A stretch of 64,000 nucleotides of DNA from Calliphora vicina (taxonomy: Eukaryota > Arthropoda > Insecta > Diptera > Calliphoridae), in NCBI RefSeq assembly GCF_958450345.1, contig NC_088782.1:101276358-101340357 (forward strand), read 5' to 3'. Position numbers and translations under genes: made by a program. Under the pieces are notes generated by a model that was not told the origin of the DNA, ran no database searches, and worked only from the letters and a program-made list of their open reading frames with translations. Of the stretch, positions 43,566-55,129 are shown in pieces. How positions within the stretch are numbered: position 1 is the first letter of the stretch; each line of letters opens with the position of its first letter.

Positions 43566-45440
43566 AAAAATATATAATCAAAGTGAGTGCATAACAAAGT
43601 ATGATTAATATTTAATTGATTAATAATAAAATATTACTCATACGCACATGATACAATAAAAAAGTTGAATTTAATAGATAAAGAAATGTATTATTAAATA
43701 TAATAATTCTTGAAAAAAAATTGTATTTGTTTAATTGTTTTTAACATTAATTTGTACAAAATAGTTATGGTATGTGTGTTTTTGCCTTTAAAAAAATATA
43801 AACTCATTTAAATGCTTTTTTTGTTTGAAAATTAAAAAAAGCAAAGGCAAATGTATTGAATTTAATGAAACTTGCAAACATTTGACATAACGTTTCAGTC
43901 GCTTTGGAATGTTTAGTACCATAGAAAGAAATAGATAATGTGAGAGTATAACAAATTAAAAATAAAAACTCTTTCATAAATTATTTGTCAGATACAACAA
44001 CAAAATAAATGGATTATTATATCGAGGGACTATATTCAAAATCCTCTATCTTTGATTTTCACGAAAATGACTTTGTGATAGTAAAATGCTCAGTAAAACA
44101 GCCCTCATCTATGCACAGTGTGAGGTTTTGACTTTCTAGCTTATCAAAATTCATAACTCGATAATGAATAAAGGTACAGTCACGCATTTTGGTACAAACT
44201 TATTTGTATTGAATCTTATTTTCTTATTTTCGAGAATGTTGCTTATATGGGAGCTATGACTAATTGTGGACCGATCGTCACAAAATTTGGTGGGATCATT
44301 GCGTATATATAAAAATTATGTGTGCTGAATTTGGTTTGGATATGTTTATAATTAAGATATTTATGAGACTTTAACTATTTTCAGATAGGGCATTTGTATG
44401 GGGGCTAGGAGAAATATTGGACCGATTCTATGCAAAGTAAATAGGCTTAGTTCTTGGGACAATACAAAAGTTCTTGCCTAAGTTTGTCGAATTATCTTTA
44501 AAATTGCGACCTGTAGTCAATTTTAAAGATAGTTTAAAATTGTCGCGAAATACCTGAACCCATGTTCAGTTTTTGGATCAGCAATTGTGGAGAGGCAAGT
44601 TGGGACAGACTTTTTTGATTGATTCTGTAAAAAGACAGACAAGGTTATCTAATGTAAACGATGTAACTACTTTTGCTTGCTTTCCTTTATGTCCAATTAA
44701 AAAATACAAAATTTCGAAATAAGTTCAAAAAAGAGATATATTTTAAAACCTTCAAACTTTTTTTCTGCTCACGTGTTTTACGATTTATTATTTTTTTAAT
44801 AAAAAATATATGAAAGTACAAACTAGCAAAAATTTCATAAAGATATTGCAATTTAAAAAAAAGTTACAAACATTTAAAGTTGAGCTACGCGCCTTGACTT
44901 GTTTATGTCTTACAAAAGTCTGCAATTACAACGAAGTTTAAGGTGCTGTTACTTTATAAAACTGTACATTTTTATTTTCAAATACAATTCTTTGTAGTTT
45001 GGAATATTATCTATCAATTCTTGTTAAAATTCTTTAAAAAAAGCAAACAAAAAATTGTATTTAGATAAGCTAAATTGTTAAAAACTCACACTGTGCGATG
45101 GTGTGAATTTCATAACGAACATATTTTTTTTTGCTGTTTTATTTAAATTTTTGTTATTTCTCTATCGTATACAATTAATTTTTTCCGAATGCAAAACCCT
45201 CTATCCCTCTATCAAATAATTAATTTTCAAATATTTTTTTGGGATGATTTCTTCTTGCAATACATGTTTTCTTACTAATTTTTGCATGCTGAATATGAAT
45301 TTTAAATTTTTCAATCATTTATCAATAAAGCGAAAGCCGATTCTGAATTGAATTACCATGAACATCTTTTACCTTTTTGTTTTTGGAAAATATAAGGTCC
45401 ATGGAATAAAAATAATTGGTTTAAATTGGAATCGCAACCA
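43566..45440. other. AT-rich DNA with old repeat fragments
   Basis: I see no gene. A block at 44013-44110 (ATATCGAGGGACTATATTCA) matches 965-1070. A mini-me-like type B fragment lies at 44190-44540: two ~150 bp units with TATATGGGAGCTATGACTAA and TATGGGGGCTAGGAGAAATA, but no recognisable termini. Confidence 0.5.
44190..44540 (+). mobile_element. mini-me-like type B fragment without ends
   Basis: The units read CGAGAATGTTGCTTATATGG then GACCGATCGTCACAAAATTT, and GATAGGGCATTTGTATGGGG then GGACCGATTCTATGC. These correspond in order to 2400-2560 and 29060-29260 read in reverse. Head and tail hairpins are absent. Confidence 0.55.
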
Positions 45441-45449
45441 TATAGCTCT

Positions 45450-45958
45450 ATCCAATTGTGCTTCGGATACTAATAAAGTTGTTGAACAGAAGTTCTTAGA
45501 GAAGATAGAGATTAAATTGTAAAATCAATCTATAAAATTGCCAATCGATTAAGTTAGAATTACTAGAGAAGCCAGGAAAACTGTTCACAATGAGATCGTA
45601 AACAAAGCGATTGATGCTGAATATTCAAATTATGATTTCTTTAATAATTACAATGATGACAAACTTATGTTTTTTTCTTCCATTAGACCAGGACGAGTAA
45701 AGAACGATCCTACTGTGTCTAATTTAAGATCCTTTTATCTGTTCCAGATGATAGCATAAAATATAAATTAAATTTTGATACAGATCACATTGATCTGCCA
45801 GTTCGTATTTAACCTTATACAGGAAATACTGAACCAAATCCTCTAAATTCTTGTCCACTATATCTATTCAGCCAAATAAGTGGAAGAATTTGCAAGATCT
45901 GAAGAGCGTAATACCACCGGCATACCATTATTTTTATGATAATTTACACCAATAAAAC
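45450..45958 (+). pseudogene. Decayed protein-coding relic, probably transposon-derived, family not identified
   Basis: One frame reads EKIEIKL-stop-NQSIKLPID-stop-VRITREARKTVHNEIVNKAI and then DAEYSNYDFFNN, DDKLMFFSSIRPGRVKNDP, TVSNLRSFY. After a +1 shift near 45742 comes PDDSIKYKLNFDTDHIDLP. After more damage a C-terminus-like KWKNLQDLKSVIPPAYHYFY, then DNLHQ and a stop at about 45952. Codon-like composition across several frames shows a former ORF. The final KW.NL..LK..IP..YH.FY motif resembles the C-terminus of repetitive proteins I have seen in insect genomes, but I cannot name the family. It stops 33 bp before the next mini-me copy. Its 5' limit is uncertain. Confidence 0.65.
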
Positions 45959-45990
45959 TTAAAAAAAAACTTTTCTTCTATAACTTTTAT

Positions 45991-47930
45991 TATACCCTCC
46001 ACCACCATAAGTGGTGAATGAGGGTATATATAAGTTTGTCATTCCGTATGTAACATTGAGAAATATTCATCTGAGACCCAACAAAGTATATATATTATTG
46101 ATCCTTATGAAATTCTAAGTCGATTGAGCCATGCCCGTCTGTCTGTCCGTCTGTCCGTCTGTGTAAAACACGCTCACGTCCAAAATACGCAAAAAAACTT
46201 AGTAGAGTTGCAAGAAAATTGTTTATTATTGTCCTAAGCAGTTTGGTATTGAAAATCAGCGAAATCGGTACAGTGGAACCAAAGTTATGAATGAAAATGT
46301 AGGACAACCTCAAAAAAAAAAATGATAATTTTCACATATTTTTGGACATTTTTTGTAAATATATTGCAGCTAATATCATAAAATTTTGCACTCGTTACTT
46401 TTATGATAAAAGGAGTAACTCTGGTGAAAATTATAAGAATCGGTCCATGATTTCTCCTAGCCCTCATACAAATTTCTTCCCGAAATATGGTTCTATGGTC
46501 TATAAATGCCTACAAAATAGGAATATCCACATGAAATTCAGCAAAAATAAGTTTCGTGGTAAAAGAAATTATATTACAAAATTTTTCGTGGATCGGCCCA
46601 TATTTGACCATAGCCCCCATATAAAGTACACTTCCGAAAATCTCTTAAATAAGCATAAATGTCTTATAAATATCGCTATCAAGTTGAAATTCGACATGAA
46701 TAATCCCCATATATACCAAAATCGCTGTACCTAATTCTATGAAGATCGGCCGATAATTGGTTATAGCTCCCATATAAGGACCATTTCCGAAAATCACTAA
46801 TATCCTCATAAATTTCTTAAAAATATAGTTATCAGGTTGAAATTCAAAACAAATTTATTCAATATATACAAAAATCGATGTACCAAATTTTATGATGATA
46901 GGCCCATAATTGGTCATAACCTCCATATAAGAACTACTTCAGGAAAACACATTACCGTGCACAAATATCCATAAAAATCTACACTCAACCAAAATTTTAC
47001 ACCGATCAGTAATTTGTATCCAAGAATCGTACTACAAGATTTTTTAAATATTGGTCCATAATTCGGCATAGCTCCCACATAAGGTCCACTCTTGTTAATA
47101 GCGTTGTTTATATGAAATTCTACAAAAAAAGCCCTTAAATACTTAGGATCATAATAGGTCATAGCATCCATATATTTAACCAAAATGGTACACAGATCAG
47201 TAATTTGTATTCAAAAATCATAATACTGAATTTTGTGAATATTGGTCCATAATTGGCCACAGCTCTCATATAAATACATAAAAATCACGTAAAAATATTT
47301 TATGACAATCGAATCATAATAGGTCATAGCTCCCGCAAAAGTCCCACAACCAAATATTTTGAAATTTGTCTAAATATATTTATATACCCTTTTTTATACT
47401 CTGTTTCTTCACTTGAGGTTAAAAGGGAAATATGTTGATCCAAACGTATTAACTAATTATTAAGTATATAAATTGTTAAATTTCATTTCATGAGGTCCAG
47501 ACTTAAACTCGACAACACTTCCCCTTTGCGCATGTGAAATTTCATTAAAATCAGACTAAGGGTTTAGAAGTTACAGATTTATTTCCCTCTTTTTTTTCTC
47601 ATACCACTGTGCGCCACTTTGACACTCAGATATTGTAGATCGTTTAACCCAGTTCCAACAAACTGTTAACGGTTACCTATGTAAGAAAATAATAATTTAC
47701 ACGAAGATTTAGAAAAATTAAGTTTAGACGACAATTTCTCAATTAAAAGACAATAATTAACTGTGTCAAACGTTCTAATAGGAATTTCAGTTATAAATTG
47801 CTGAATTAGATAAAATTTTTTGTACATTTGAAATAAAATATCTTCTGCGTAAACTAGTCTTTCTAACAATTGTTATATTATTTCAGCTTTTATACCATCA
47901 TATACGGCCGAATATAGTACTCTTACTTGT
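45991..47930 (-). mobile_element. mini-me-like type A element with internal deletion
   Basis: It begins at the TATACCCTCCACCACCATAA end, with (GTCY)n at 46136-46161. The body is colinear with 16007-17867 up to CCCATATAAGGACCA at 46780, where the text jumps to the TTTCCGAAAATCACTAATAT unit, omitting about 450 bp (three ~150 bp units). The head module follows from about 47395. The head hairpin is damaged: ATACCATCATATACGGCCGA lacks about 29 bp. It ends TCTTACTTGT at 47930. Confidence 0.85.
47666..47869 (-). pseudogene. Captured RT fragment in the 45991-47930 element
   Basis: This is the same fragment, MLERLVYAEDILFQMYKKFY with RTFDTVNYCLLIEKL, LNFSKSSC, SYIGNR and then a stop replacing the following codon. 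It again lacks the motif A catalytic aspartate. Confidence 0.7.
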
Positions 47931-48909
47931 TTTTTATTTATTTCGACAAACTAACCACTAATATTAAAGTAGCCATTATCTTAAATAAATGACGTTAAAA
48001 AATGACAGATGGCATAAATGAAATGAAAATAATTTATTTTTAATAAAATGCAAAACCCTCTATCTGGGGGCAAATCACGGCATTCGATGGCCGCAGTGTT
48101 TTGGATCACGGTAGTCGATCGTAATTTATATTACCTACTACTATTTTTTACATTGCTAGATTGTGCAAATCTCCGATACATCACGGACGAACATTTGTTA
48201 AGGAGGTGTCTTACCTCTTCCCTTTATGACTTATAGCAACTTCAGCAAGCTATTAATATAGTTGTTTGTAATATTACCCATCAAACAATGAGGTTTTAGG
48301 CTTTTTTCCTCTTGCCTTTCTTCAAGTCGTTTATGAATCTTTTTTAATTAATTTATATAATTATACATTTTTGTTACAAATAAAAGAGTGAACAAATTGA
48401 GGTTTTATATTGAGAATCAATTAAAATGGAATGGAAAGATATTGCAACAAACCACTTCTGTGTATTTAGTTTCGTCGGTTCGCCAATCAGATATTGATTG
48501 AAGTGGAGATAATTCAGGAGAAATTGCCAAAATATTTTTCTCTTGAAAAAGATATTTGCAAGTCAACAAAGTTTGTTTACTTTGCACTTTGTTGATTTGG
48601 TCCTTTTAAAAAATAAAAATCAAAAATTAAAGTTATGAGTAACGAAAAAAAAAAATATTCTTTAGAAAAACTGTTATTAAGCACCGTAAAAAAAATCAAA
48701 AATAAAAAGCAAAAAAAAATTAAAGAAACAACATTTTATTTCTACAATATAACAATTATGGCTAAACTTTTTTTTTTAGATATTTTTTATAACAGTCTAT
48801 GCTAAAAAGGCTTGTAATAACGTTTATCAAAAAATGACAAAAAATATTTTTGTAGATCTCTTCTAGATAGATTTCACATTTAGTTTGTTTTTGTATTTCC
48901 GCCATTAAT
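47931..48909. other. AT-rich DNA with a short GC-richer insert
   Basis: No gene is supported. 48060-48240 is less AT-rich, with CACGGCATTCGATGGCCGCA and a CACGGTAGTCGATCGTAATT piece resembling the MITE at 51291-51467 (TGCATTCGATATCGAG and ATCGATCGTAATT). It may be a decayed copy of that MITE. Confidence 0.5.
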
Positions 48910-49040
48910 CCACAGCCTATAAATAAGAAGGAACAACGCGTCTTCTTTGTGTCTATTTAGGAACTTGTCGGGGTCACCATTTTGTTGAAGCCACAGCCTA
49001 CGGCGGAACGACTCGACTTCTTCGTGTCTATTTAAGAACT
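48910..49040. repeat. Tandem pair of CCACAGCCTA...TTCTTTGTGTCTATTT units
   Basis: The first unit (48910-48966) carries CCACAGCCTATAAATAAGAA and GTCTTCTTTGTGTCTATTTA. The second (48991-49035) carries CCACAGCCTACGGCGGAACG and CTTCTTCGTGTCTATTTAAG. Both end GGAACTT/AGAACTC. It is an imperfect direct duplication with unusually high GC for this window. Confidence 0.6.
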
Positions 49041-49088
49041 CATTTATTTACAACAGTATTTTTCTTAAGTACTAGTTATACTAATTAC

Positions 49089-50443
49089 TAGGGTATTCAT
49101 TCGACTAATGATCGTTCGATTAATTGAATAATTTCTTACGAATAACGAATAATTCGAACAATTTTATGTAGAAATAATCGAATAAAACGAATTAATGTTC
49201 ATTATTTTTAAATTTATTAAATTGCTTAAAATTTTTCATAATTCCAAATTTAAATAAGTAATAATGACTCACAAAAATTTTATTGATTCTGAAATTCGAC
49301 AAATAATTAAAGACAAAAGGGACTTTCGATCACTGTAGAACAGTGTTCGATAGCTCCTTCTATAAATATATAAATATTACTGCAAGAAGTTACAATTCTA
49401 AAAAAAAAACTTTCAAAACTTTTGACTTAGGACTTGAACCAATGAAAATAAAAGGTACGGTTATTTAGCTGGCGCAATATTAGAAGAATCGCAATTAATA
49501 ATCAAAATATTAACTTAGATTAAGGTGGAGCTGAGTGTGATGGAGAATGTGATTTTGAAACGGTCGTCGAAAGTGATATTGAGGATGACATTTATAATGA
49601 TTACATTCTCTGATCTTAAAATATATGTATATAAGTGATGTTATTAACCGCGTACGTAAGCGTTGCAAAATATTTAATAAATCGAATGATAAACACAGAT
49701 ATTGCAAACTAACGTTTTTTATGCAAGAAAAGCAAGGGATTCGTCTTATACATGATGTTAAACATCGTTGGACATCTTTGCCTAACATGGTAATTAACTT
49801 TTTGCGTATTTGTAAATGCGTCAATCATGCACTGCCTAACTTCAAATTAGCCACATTCACTGACAGTGATATCAAACTTTGGACAGATTCCCTTTATTGT
49901 GTAATTCCCCAAGACCACTTTATTAAGCAAAGATTCGGCAATGTTGATAGAGCTTGATGTATAATACAATTTGTTATAAATAATTTAGAAATAGTGAATA
50001 ATTAATTTACTAAAGAATTAGTTACTCAATTTAAAACCCGAATTAATGAACGACATAAAAAAGTTCTTAATACGTTTATATTGTATTTGAATTCAGGATC
50101 AAGTTTTTTAAAGCATAGATCCAAAACGGAAACTAAAGTGTTTGCTAGTTAATTGTTTTGTAGATTGTTCGGGACTTATTCTGATCAGAATATTTCTGTT
50201 GAAAATTTAATGATCGACTTTGTTTTCGAATGTTTTTTAACATTATCAATACTTGAATTGTTAACTTTAACGTTATTTTTGTTATTTTTTAACAATAAAA
50301 TATTAAAAATCCAACATCAAAACTTCAGCCTTATTTGAATAATTCGATTGATTTCAAACGTGTGATCGAATTATTCGAACAATTTAAAATCTCTTATTCG
50401 TTTTATTCGAACAAGAGAAAAATCGAATAATTCGAATACCCTA
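49089..50443 (+). mobile_element. 1,355 bp hAT element with exact 8 bp target duplication
   Basis: The ends TAGGGTATTC and GAATACCCTA are inverted, and CTAATTAC is duplicated exactly (49081-49088 and 50444-50451). The words TTATTCGAA, AATAATTCG and related TTCGA motifs cluster in the first ~120 and last ~120 bp, as expected for hAT transposase-binding subterminal repeats. The interior contains a broken hAT transposase (49530-50151). The element cannot move by itself. Confidence 0.93.
49530..50151 (+). pseudogene. hAT transposase remnant
   Basis: An upstream part reads CDGECDFETVVESDIEDDIY. The main frame (49625-49957) holds VINRVRKRCKIFNKS, KQGIRLIHDVKHRWTSLPNM and VNFLRICKCVNHALPNF-like text. 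hAT (ZBED-type) transposases have VRKIVKFF..S, L.LILDVKTRWNSLL.ML and KKAINHAL in this order, and the D.K.RW.SL core is clearly present. After a stop and frame change, 50007-50151 reads ELVTQFKTRINERHKKVLNT and LYLNSGSSF, matching the ER-rich helix and YL.(D/N)P region. The BED finger, N-terminal catalytic part and C-terminal dimerisation domain are absent. Confidence 0.8.
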
Positions 50444-50450
50444 CTAATTA

Positions 50451-51065
50451 CACTATACAACAAAATCAAATTTTTTCCAAAATTACAAGGTCCGAGCAAT
50501 AAATTTTGATAGAGGAGACAAACAAAAAGACACGTGTATCAGCGTTTTGAAAGTTTACATCTGAATTTATTTTGAGGGCGGGTTAAAGTTTCCCAACTCT
50601 GGCACATTCTTATTGTTAATCTTCCTAAGAAACCATATGATCCTTACATTTTAGGTATAAAATGTATTCAGCAAATTTATGAAAAATGTTACGGGGAATA
50701 TTTTTGTAGAATATGTTAACACTCTAAATCCTCAAGGCATGGGTCTTTTTTGTCCTCCTTTTAAAAAAGTGCAACAAACTCAATTAAAACAGGGATTTAA
50801 GGGGTTAAAATGTTTCGAAAAAAATATTATCCGCAAAATATATTCCGCAAAAATATTGCTGCACATGTTATACATAAAATGTATGGATCACATGGTTTCT
50901 TATGACGATTAACAATAAGAATGTGCCAGAGTTTGGAAACTTTAACTCTCCGTCAAATGAAATTCAGATGTAAACTTTCAAAACGCCGATACACGTGTCT
51001 TTTTTTTGTCTCCTCTATAAAAGTTTATTGGTTGGAACTCGTAATTTTTTTGGTGTTGTACAGTG
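50451..51065. mobile_element. 615 bp CACT-ended foldback element with TTA duplication
   Basis: The ends CACTATACAACA and TGTTGTACAGTG are inverted, and inverted similarity continues for about 200 bp per side (GATAGAGGAGACAAA, GACACGTGTATC, AGTTTCCAACTCTGGCACAT and TTCTTATTGTTAAT are all mirrored on the right). TTA flanks both sides (50448-50450 and 51066-51068). CACTR-type ends with a 3 bp duplication fit a CACTA/CMC-like non-autonomous element; PIF is the alternative. The 77-codon frame at 50679-50912 lies in the loop and is not recognised. Confidence 0.8.
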
Positions 51066-51068
51066 TTA

Positions 51069-51290
51069 TCTTAAAACTAAAGTAGACTAAACACATGCTG
51101 GAAATTTGTTTGCCTAAAACCATTTATATTTTCTATTTACCCACACTTAACATCAGTGTGAGGGAAAATACTTTATGATCTGATCTTTTCCACACACAAT
51201 GCATATTTCACTACCTGATTGTGTCAAAGATCGACCATAATATCAGAAATGAAAGACCGTATTAAAAAGTACAGTTCCACAAAACTGAAC
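51069..51290. other. Short unique stretch between two transposons
   Basis: Nothing was recognised in this stretch. Confidence 0.4.
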
Positions 51291-51467
51291 AGGGGCCGAA
51301 TTACTGCATTCGATATCGAGTAAAATCGATCGTAATTTTCTTATTTGAGATTACGGCATTCGATATCGAGCATGACATTTAGTACATTTTGTTATAATTA
51401 CGATATCAAAATTATTTTTCGATATTATAGTTCATTCGATCACGAGTGCGGTTATTCGGCGCCAGGG
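51291..51467. mobile_element. ~177 bp MITE with CCGAATTACTGCATTCG arms
   Basis: AGGGGCCGAATTACTGCATT, then CGATATCGA, on the left pairs with TCGATCACGAGTGCGGTTAT, then TCGGCGCCAGGG, on the right with several mismatches, for a terminal inverted repeat of about 28 bp. The inner text CATTCGATATCGAG is itself repeated (51309 and 51359). No confident target duplication was seen. Confidence 0.6.
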
Positions 51468-51479
51468 CTTATAATGATT

Positions 51480-51985
51480 TTGTTATTGCAATTGATCTAG
51501 TTTATCTGTTGAAAACACGATATGGGCCAAACCAAAGGAGCTAGTTGGCTGAAATTTTCCGCAACTGATTTCTATTGATAAGGATTGTTTGGTATTGAAA
51601 ATAGGCAATAGCGAACCATGATTTTATCTAGCCTCCATACAAAAGTCCCCCTGGAATTCTGTTTGAGCAGTCAGAAATTTTGCTCAAATTAGTTCTAAGT
51701 ACTCTGAAATTATACTGTAAAGTATGGCGATATTTGGGCAATATTCATCGCTAATCCCCATACGAGGTCCCCTACAGAAAATGTCTTGAACACTAACAAT
51801 TGCTTTGTAGTAATTAATATCGTGATGAAGTTGGACCTAAATCATATGAACCTAAATCTTTCTTCCAACTTTTGTAAATAATTGACCCTACCACCCATAC
51901 AGACCCTATATCAGAAAATAATTTTATTGTCACATATTGCTGGTGGGTATACAAGATTCGGCAAAGCCGAAAAATACGGAGATTT
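51480..51985 (-). mobile_element. mini-me-like element, type D
   Basis: It ends (minus-strand head) with GGTATACAAGATTCGGCAAAG and CCGAA, a variant of the usual head hairpin. The body has GGAATTCTGTTTGAGCAGTC, GTACTCTGAAATTATACTGT and TCCCCATACGAGGTCCCCTA, all shared with 4700-4930 (inverted) and 11940-12110. No (GTCY)n tract is visible. The left limit is approximate. Confidence 0.6.
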
Positions 51986-54000
51986 TCATGCTAAGAAGTG
52001 CTAAAATGCGAAAAGTAAATTCAGTTCTTTAATTCCTACTCTTTTGTGGGAGTACAAAATATCCACATGATTTCGTGCTATTGTAGGGGATATCAATATT
52101 CACAATTCACCTTCCTATTTATGTATGAACAATTTTTTTGAATTTCCTCAAATAAAATGTTCTATGGTGCGTATACTTAATATTAATTTAAGTTAATTTA
52201 TAGCTTATTCGCCTGTTACATTTTTTTTGATACAAAGTTGTTAGAATTTGTAAATAAATGTTTAGATTTTTTACAATAAAACATTAATGACAGTTCACTT
52301 TAATGCTTAGCATGTCATTGTCAAGAAGTTCAGCTTTATTACTTAATAATTTTATTTTTTTTGTTAATTATAAATTTATTAGAAATTGCCAGAAACATTG
52401 ATGACAGGAAATAATATTCCGCCTTTGTTCTTTAAGAAAATATAAAACTTTTAAATGAGATGAGCAGTTTTAATTTAAATTAATTTCCATTAAAAATTGT
52501 TCCTAAAATCTTATACTATTTAATCCAATAAAAACTCTAACACAATTTATGAATGAATGAAATATGTAATATTTAAAAAACACTAAAACAAAACATAAAA
52601 TGTAGCCCAATGTTGACCCCACATTAAACAAAAATTTCCTTTTGCCATTCATGTTTACACCACTCAAGCAAACCATGTTAAAGCTTTCACTGAAAAGATC
52701 AATGTTTTATGTTAACGAATTAAATTACTTGTTTCGCATTTGCTAAAACTTAAAGCAAACTATGTTGATGCCACATATTACATATGTACAAAACCAAACT
52801 ATGTAAGTATATTAAACTTTTATCACTTGTTTATATTTTACTCATAAAATCTTATTTGCACTTGTGACCACACTGCTCTTGTAAGTCATCATACGAAATC
52901 TTTTTAAAGGAAATGAAAATAATGCGATGAAATATAAATAAATCGAATTACAAGCGCCAACAAGATTGCAATGAACTGAAGTGTGTTTTATTAACTCTAG
53001 AGAAATATCAAATACATACTTCTTACATCCATACATAAACTAAATTTATTTTAAGATCAAAGAAAAAAAACATACGTTAAAGTAATAAAAACATAAATTG
53101 AAGAGCTGATACCACAAGTGCTACAAATTGAGGCTACTGTTAGAAAGGGGAACTACACCAAAAAGTGGTTTAACAATATTTTAGTTTGTTTTCTAGTTTA
53201 TTAAAAACAAAATTTGTCGACATTTTGTCTTTTTAGATATAAAAACTAAGACCATCTTCTAAGTCCTTGAAAAGCTTGTGCTTTATTATTGTTACAACAG
53301 TTTTATATTTAAAAACATATTGTTATGAAGAACACAAATTCAAAAATGATAAATAAAGTTATAAACTCAATTTAAAGTCTCTTAACTCTGCTTTTGTAAT
53401 GTAGATGTAAAAAAGCTAATAAAATATCTTAAAAATTTCAAATATGAGATGCATTAGTAAGTAAAAATAGAAAAAGTTGAGCTGTTTGATTAAACAGTCT
53501 TATGCATCCAGCACAAAAATATTAGTCCAGATGGAAAATATTTCGAATTTAGTGATACTGATACGCAAAATGCTGAAATTTTTATGTGACTAAGTGTTAA
53601 GGTATACAATAGCACTGCCCAACAGCATTTTTGGAACAGACTAGCGACCCTATAATTCTGAAAGGGCATGTTGAGTAGATCAGCTGGTCTGAATTTTTTT
53701 TTAAAGTTGGTCAAAGTTATACTAACTGAAAAAAATGTAAGTTATTCTCTGAGAGAATTCTTATGGTCTGAGTTATATTATGGAATTTTATGGGGATTAT
53801 TTTTGTGGAAGATCTTAACCCCCTATCTCCTCTCTTTAGGGGTCAATTTTGTTTGAGAAAATCGAAAAAAGTCCTTTCAAAAAGGACAATTATGGATTAA
53901 AATATTCTACGAAATTTTTTGCCATAAAATTTCATTGGGGGTCACCAAAGACACAAAAGTTTTAAATAAAGCTCTTTACGCTTAATTAGCAAAATTACAC
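51986..54000. other. AT-rich DNA, no gene seen
   Basis: Composition is plain AT-rich with no repeat that I can match in the window and no convincing coding frame. It is one of the longest repeat-poor stretches here. Confidence 0.5.
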
Positions 54001-54009
54001 GCTATATCG

Positions 54010-54420
54010 GGTCTCACATTTTTTAAAAACATCTCTAAAAATCCAATTATGATCCGAATGAGCTGACATTTAAAATGTATGTAATAGTCCATAAGGAGAT
54101 CTACAAAATATATATGTAAGTTATCTCTTTAAGTTCAAGAGATATTTAGGTTTATTTATTTTTTTTTAATTCTGCTCGATATTTTTTGGTTTTTTAGATA
54201 TGGCGGGCATACGAAGGTTTGAATTTTTTTTTAAATATTATCTGTATTTGCTATAAAATTTAGAAAACAATAAGGATAACATTCTAACAGTTTGCTCATC
54301 CCTATAAAAAGTTACACGCATCCAAAATTGGAACATGAAAAAATTGCCATATTTTTTACGTTTTTTCAAAAACACATTTTGCATGGAATTTATAAAAAAT
54401 TTAAAATTTTTTCAAAAGGA
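54010..54420. repeat. Dispersed repeat shared with 10140-10480
   Basis: CGGGTCTCACATTTTTT, TGATCCGAATGAGCTGACAT, GAGATATTTAGGTTTATTTA, TTTTTTAGATATGGCGGGCA and CATCCAAAATTGGAACATG occur in the same order as at 10153-10460, with many substitutions. Confidence 0.7.
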
Positions 54421-54726
54421 AGCAAGGTTTGTGGAGATCCTGGTGAATAAATATAAGCTTTTTGTATAAGTGGCTGGTATTGTTGAAAACCTTATGACTT
54501 TAAGCTTAATACTTTGGTAAAGTGAAATAATTTTATAAATTTTTCAGGCGTCATTTACCTTAGAAACTAAAAAATTATAAAATAGGGATTTTTCATGAAC
54601 AAAAATATAAAGTTTGAATTAGTTTAAAATTCCAACGGTTAAAGATAATACATCAAAAATTGGAAATAGTATAGATCCAAATGTCTTTAATCCATGGCGT
54701 TACAATTTTTGTCACTTTTTATTTTA

Positions 54727-54940
54727 AACTATAGAGGATGTGCAGCTGAGTTTAAGTTTTAAATTTGAACTTTAAACTCTGAGGTATCTCGGAGCCTCAA
54801 GGCCCCAATTTGGCATAATTTTTAACTATTCATATACCCAAGATACCCCTATTTGAGGCCTTGAAGCTCCGCCCATTCTTAGTGTTTTAAGTCCAAAATG
54901 AAAATCTAAACTAAAACTCTGCTACACCTCCTCTATAGTT
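54727..54940. mobile_element. 214 bp foldback element
   Basis: AACTATAGAGGATGTGCAGC at the left pairs with GCTACACCTCCTCTATAGTT at the right. Further in, GAGCCTCAAGGCCCCAATTT pairs with AAATAG/TTTGAGGCCTTGAAGCTC-type text, so nearly the whole element folds on itself. No target duplication longer than TA is evident. Confidence 0.65.
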
Positions 54941-55129
54941 GTGGGATGTTTTATTAACATCCAACTATTGTTTTCCAAGTTATTTCCACTTATTTTCATT
55001 TCCCCCACTATGCGACGTATGGCTCGTAGCGCCATCCTGTTGAAACCACACTTCGCTCGGATCAATATTATTCGTATAATTTTGTAGATTTGTTCAAGTG
55101 TCAATCTATCATGATGATGTCAGACTATA

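Noticed and set aside
49510..49824. 104-codon minus-strand frame
   Set aside because: It is antisense to the recognisable hAT transposase remnant on the plus strand.
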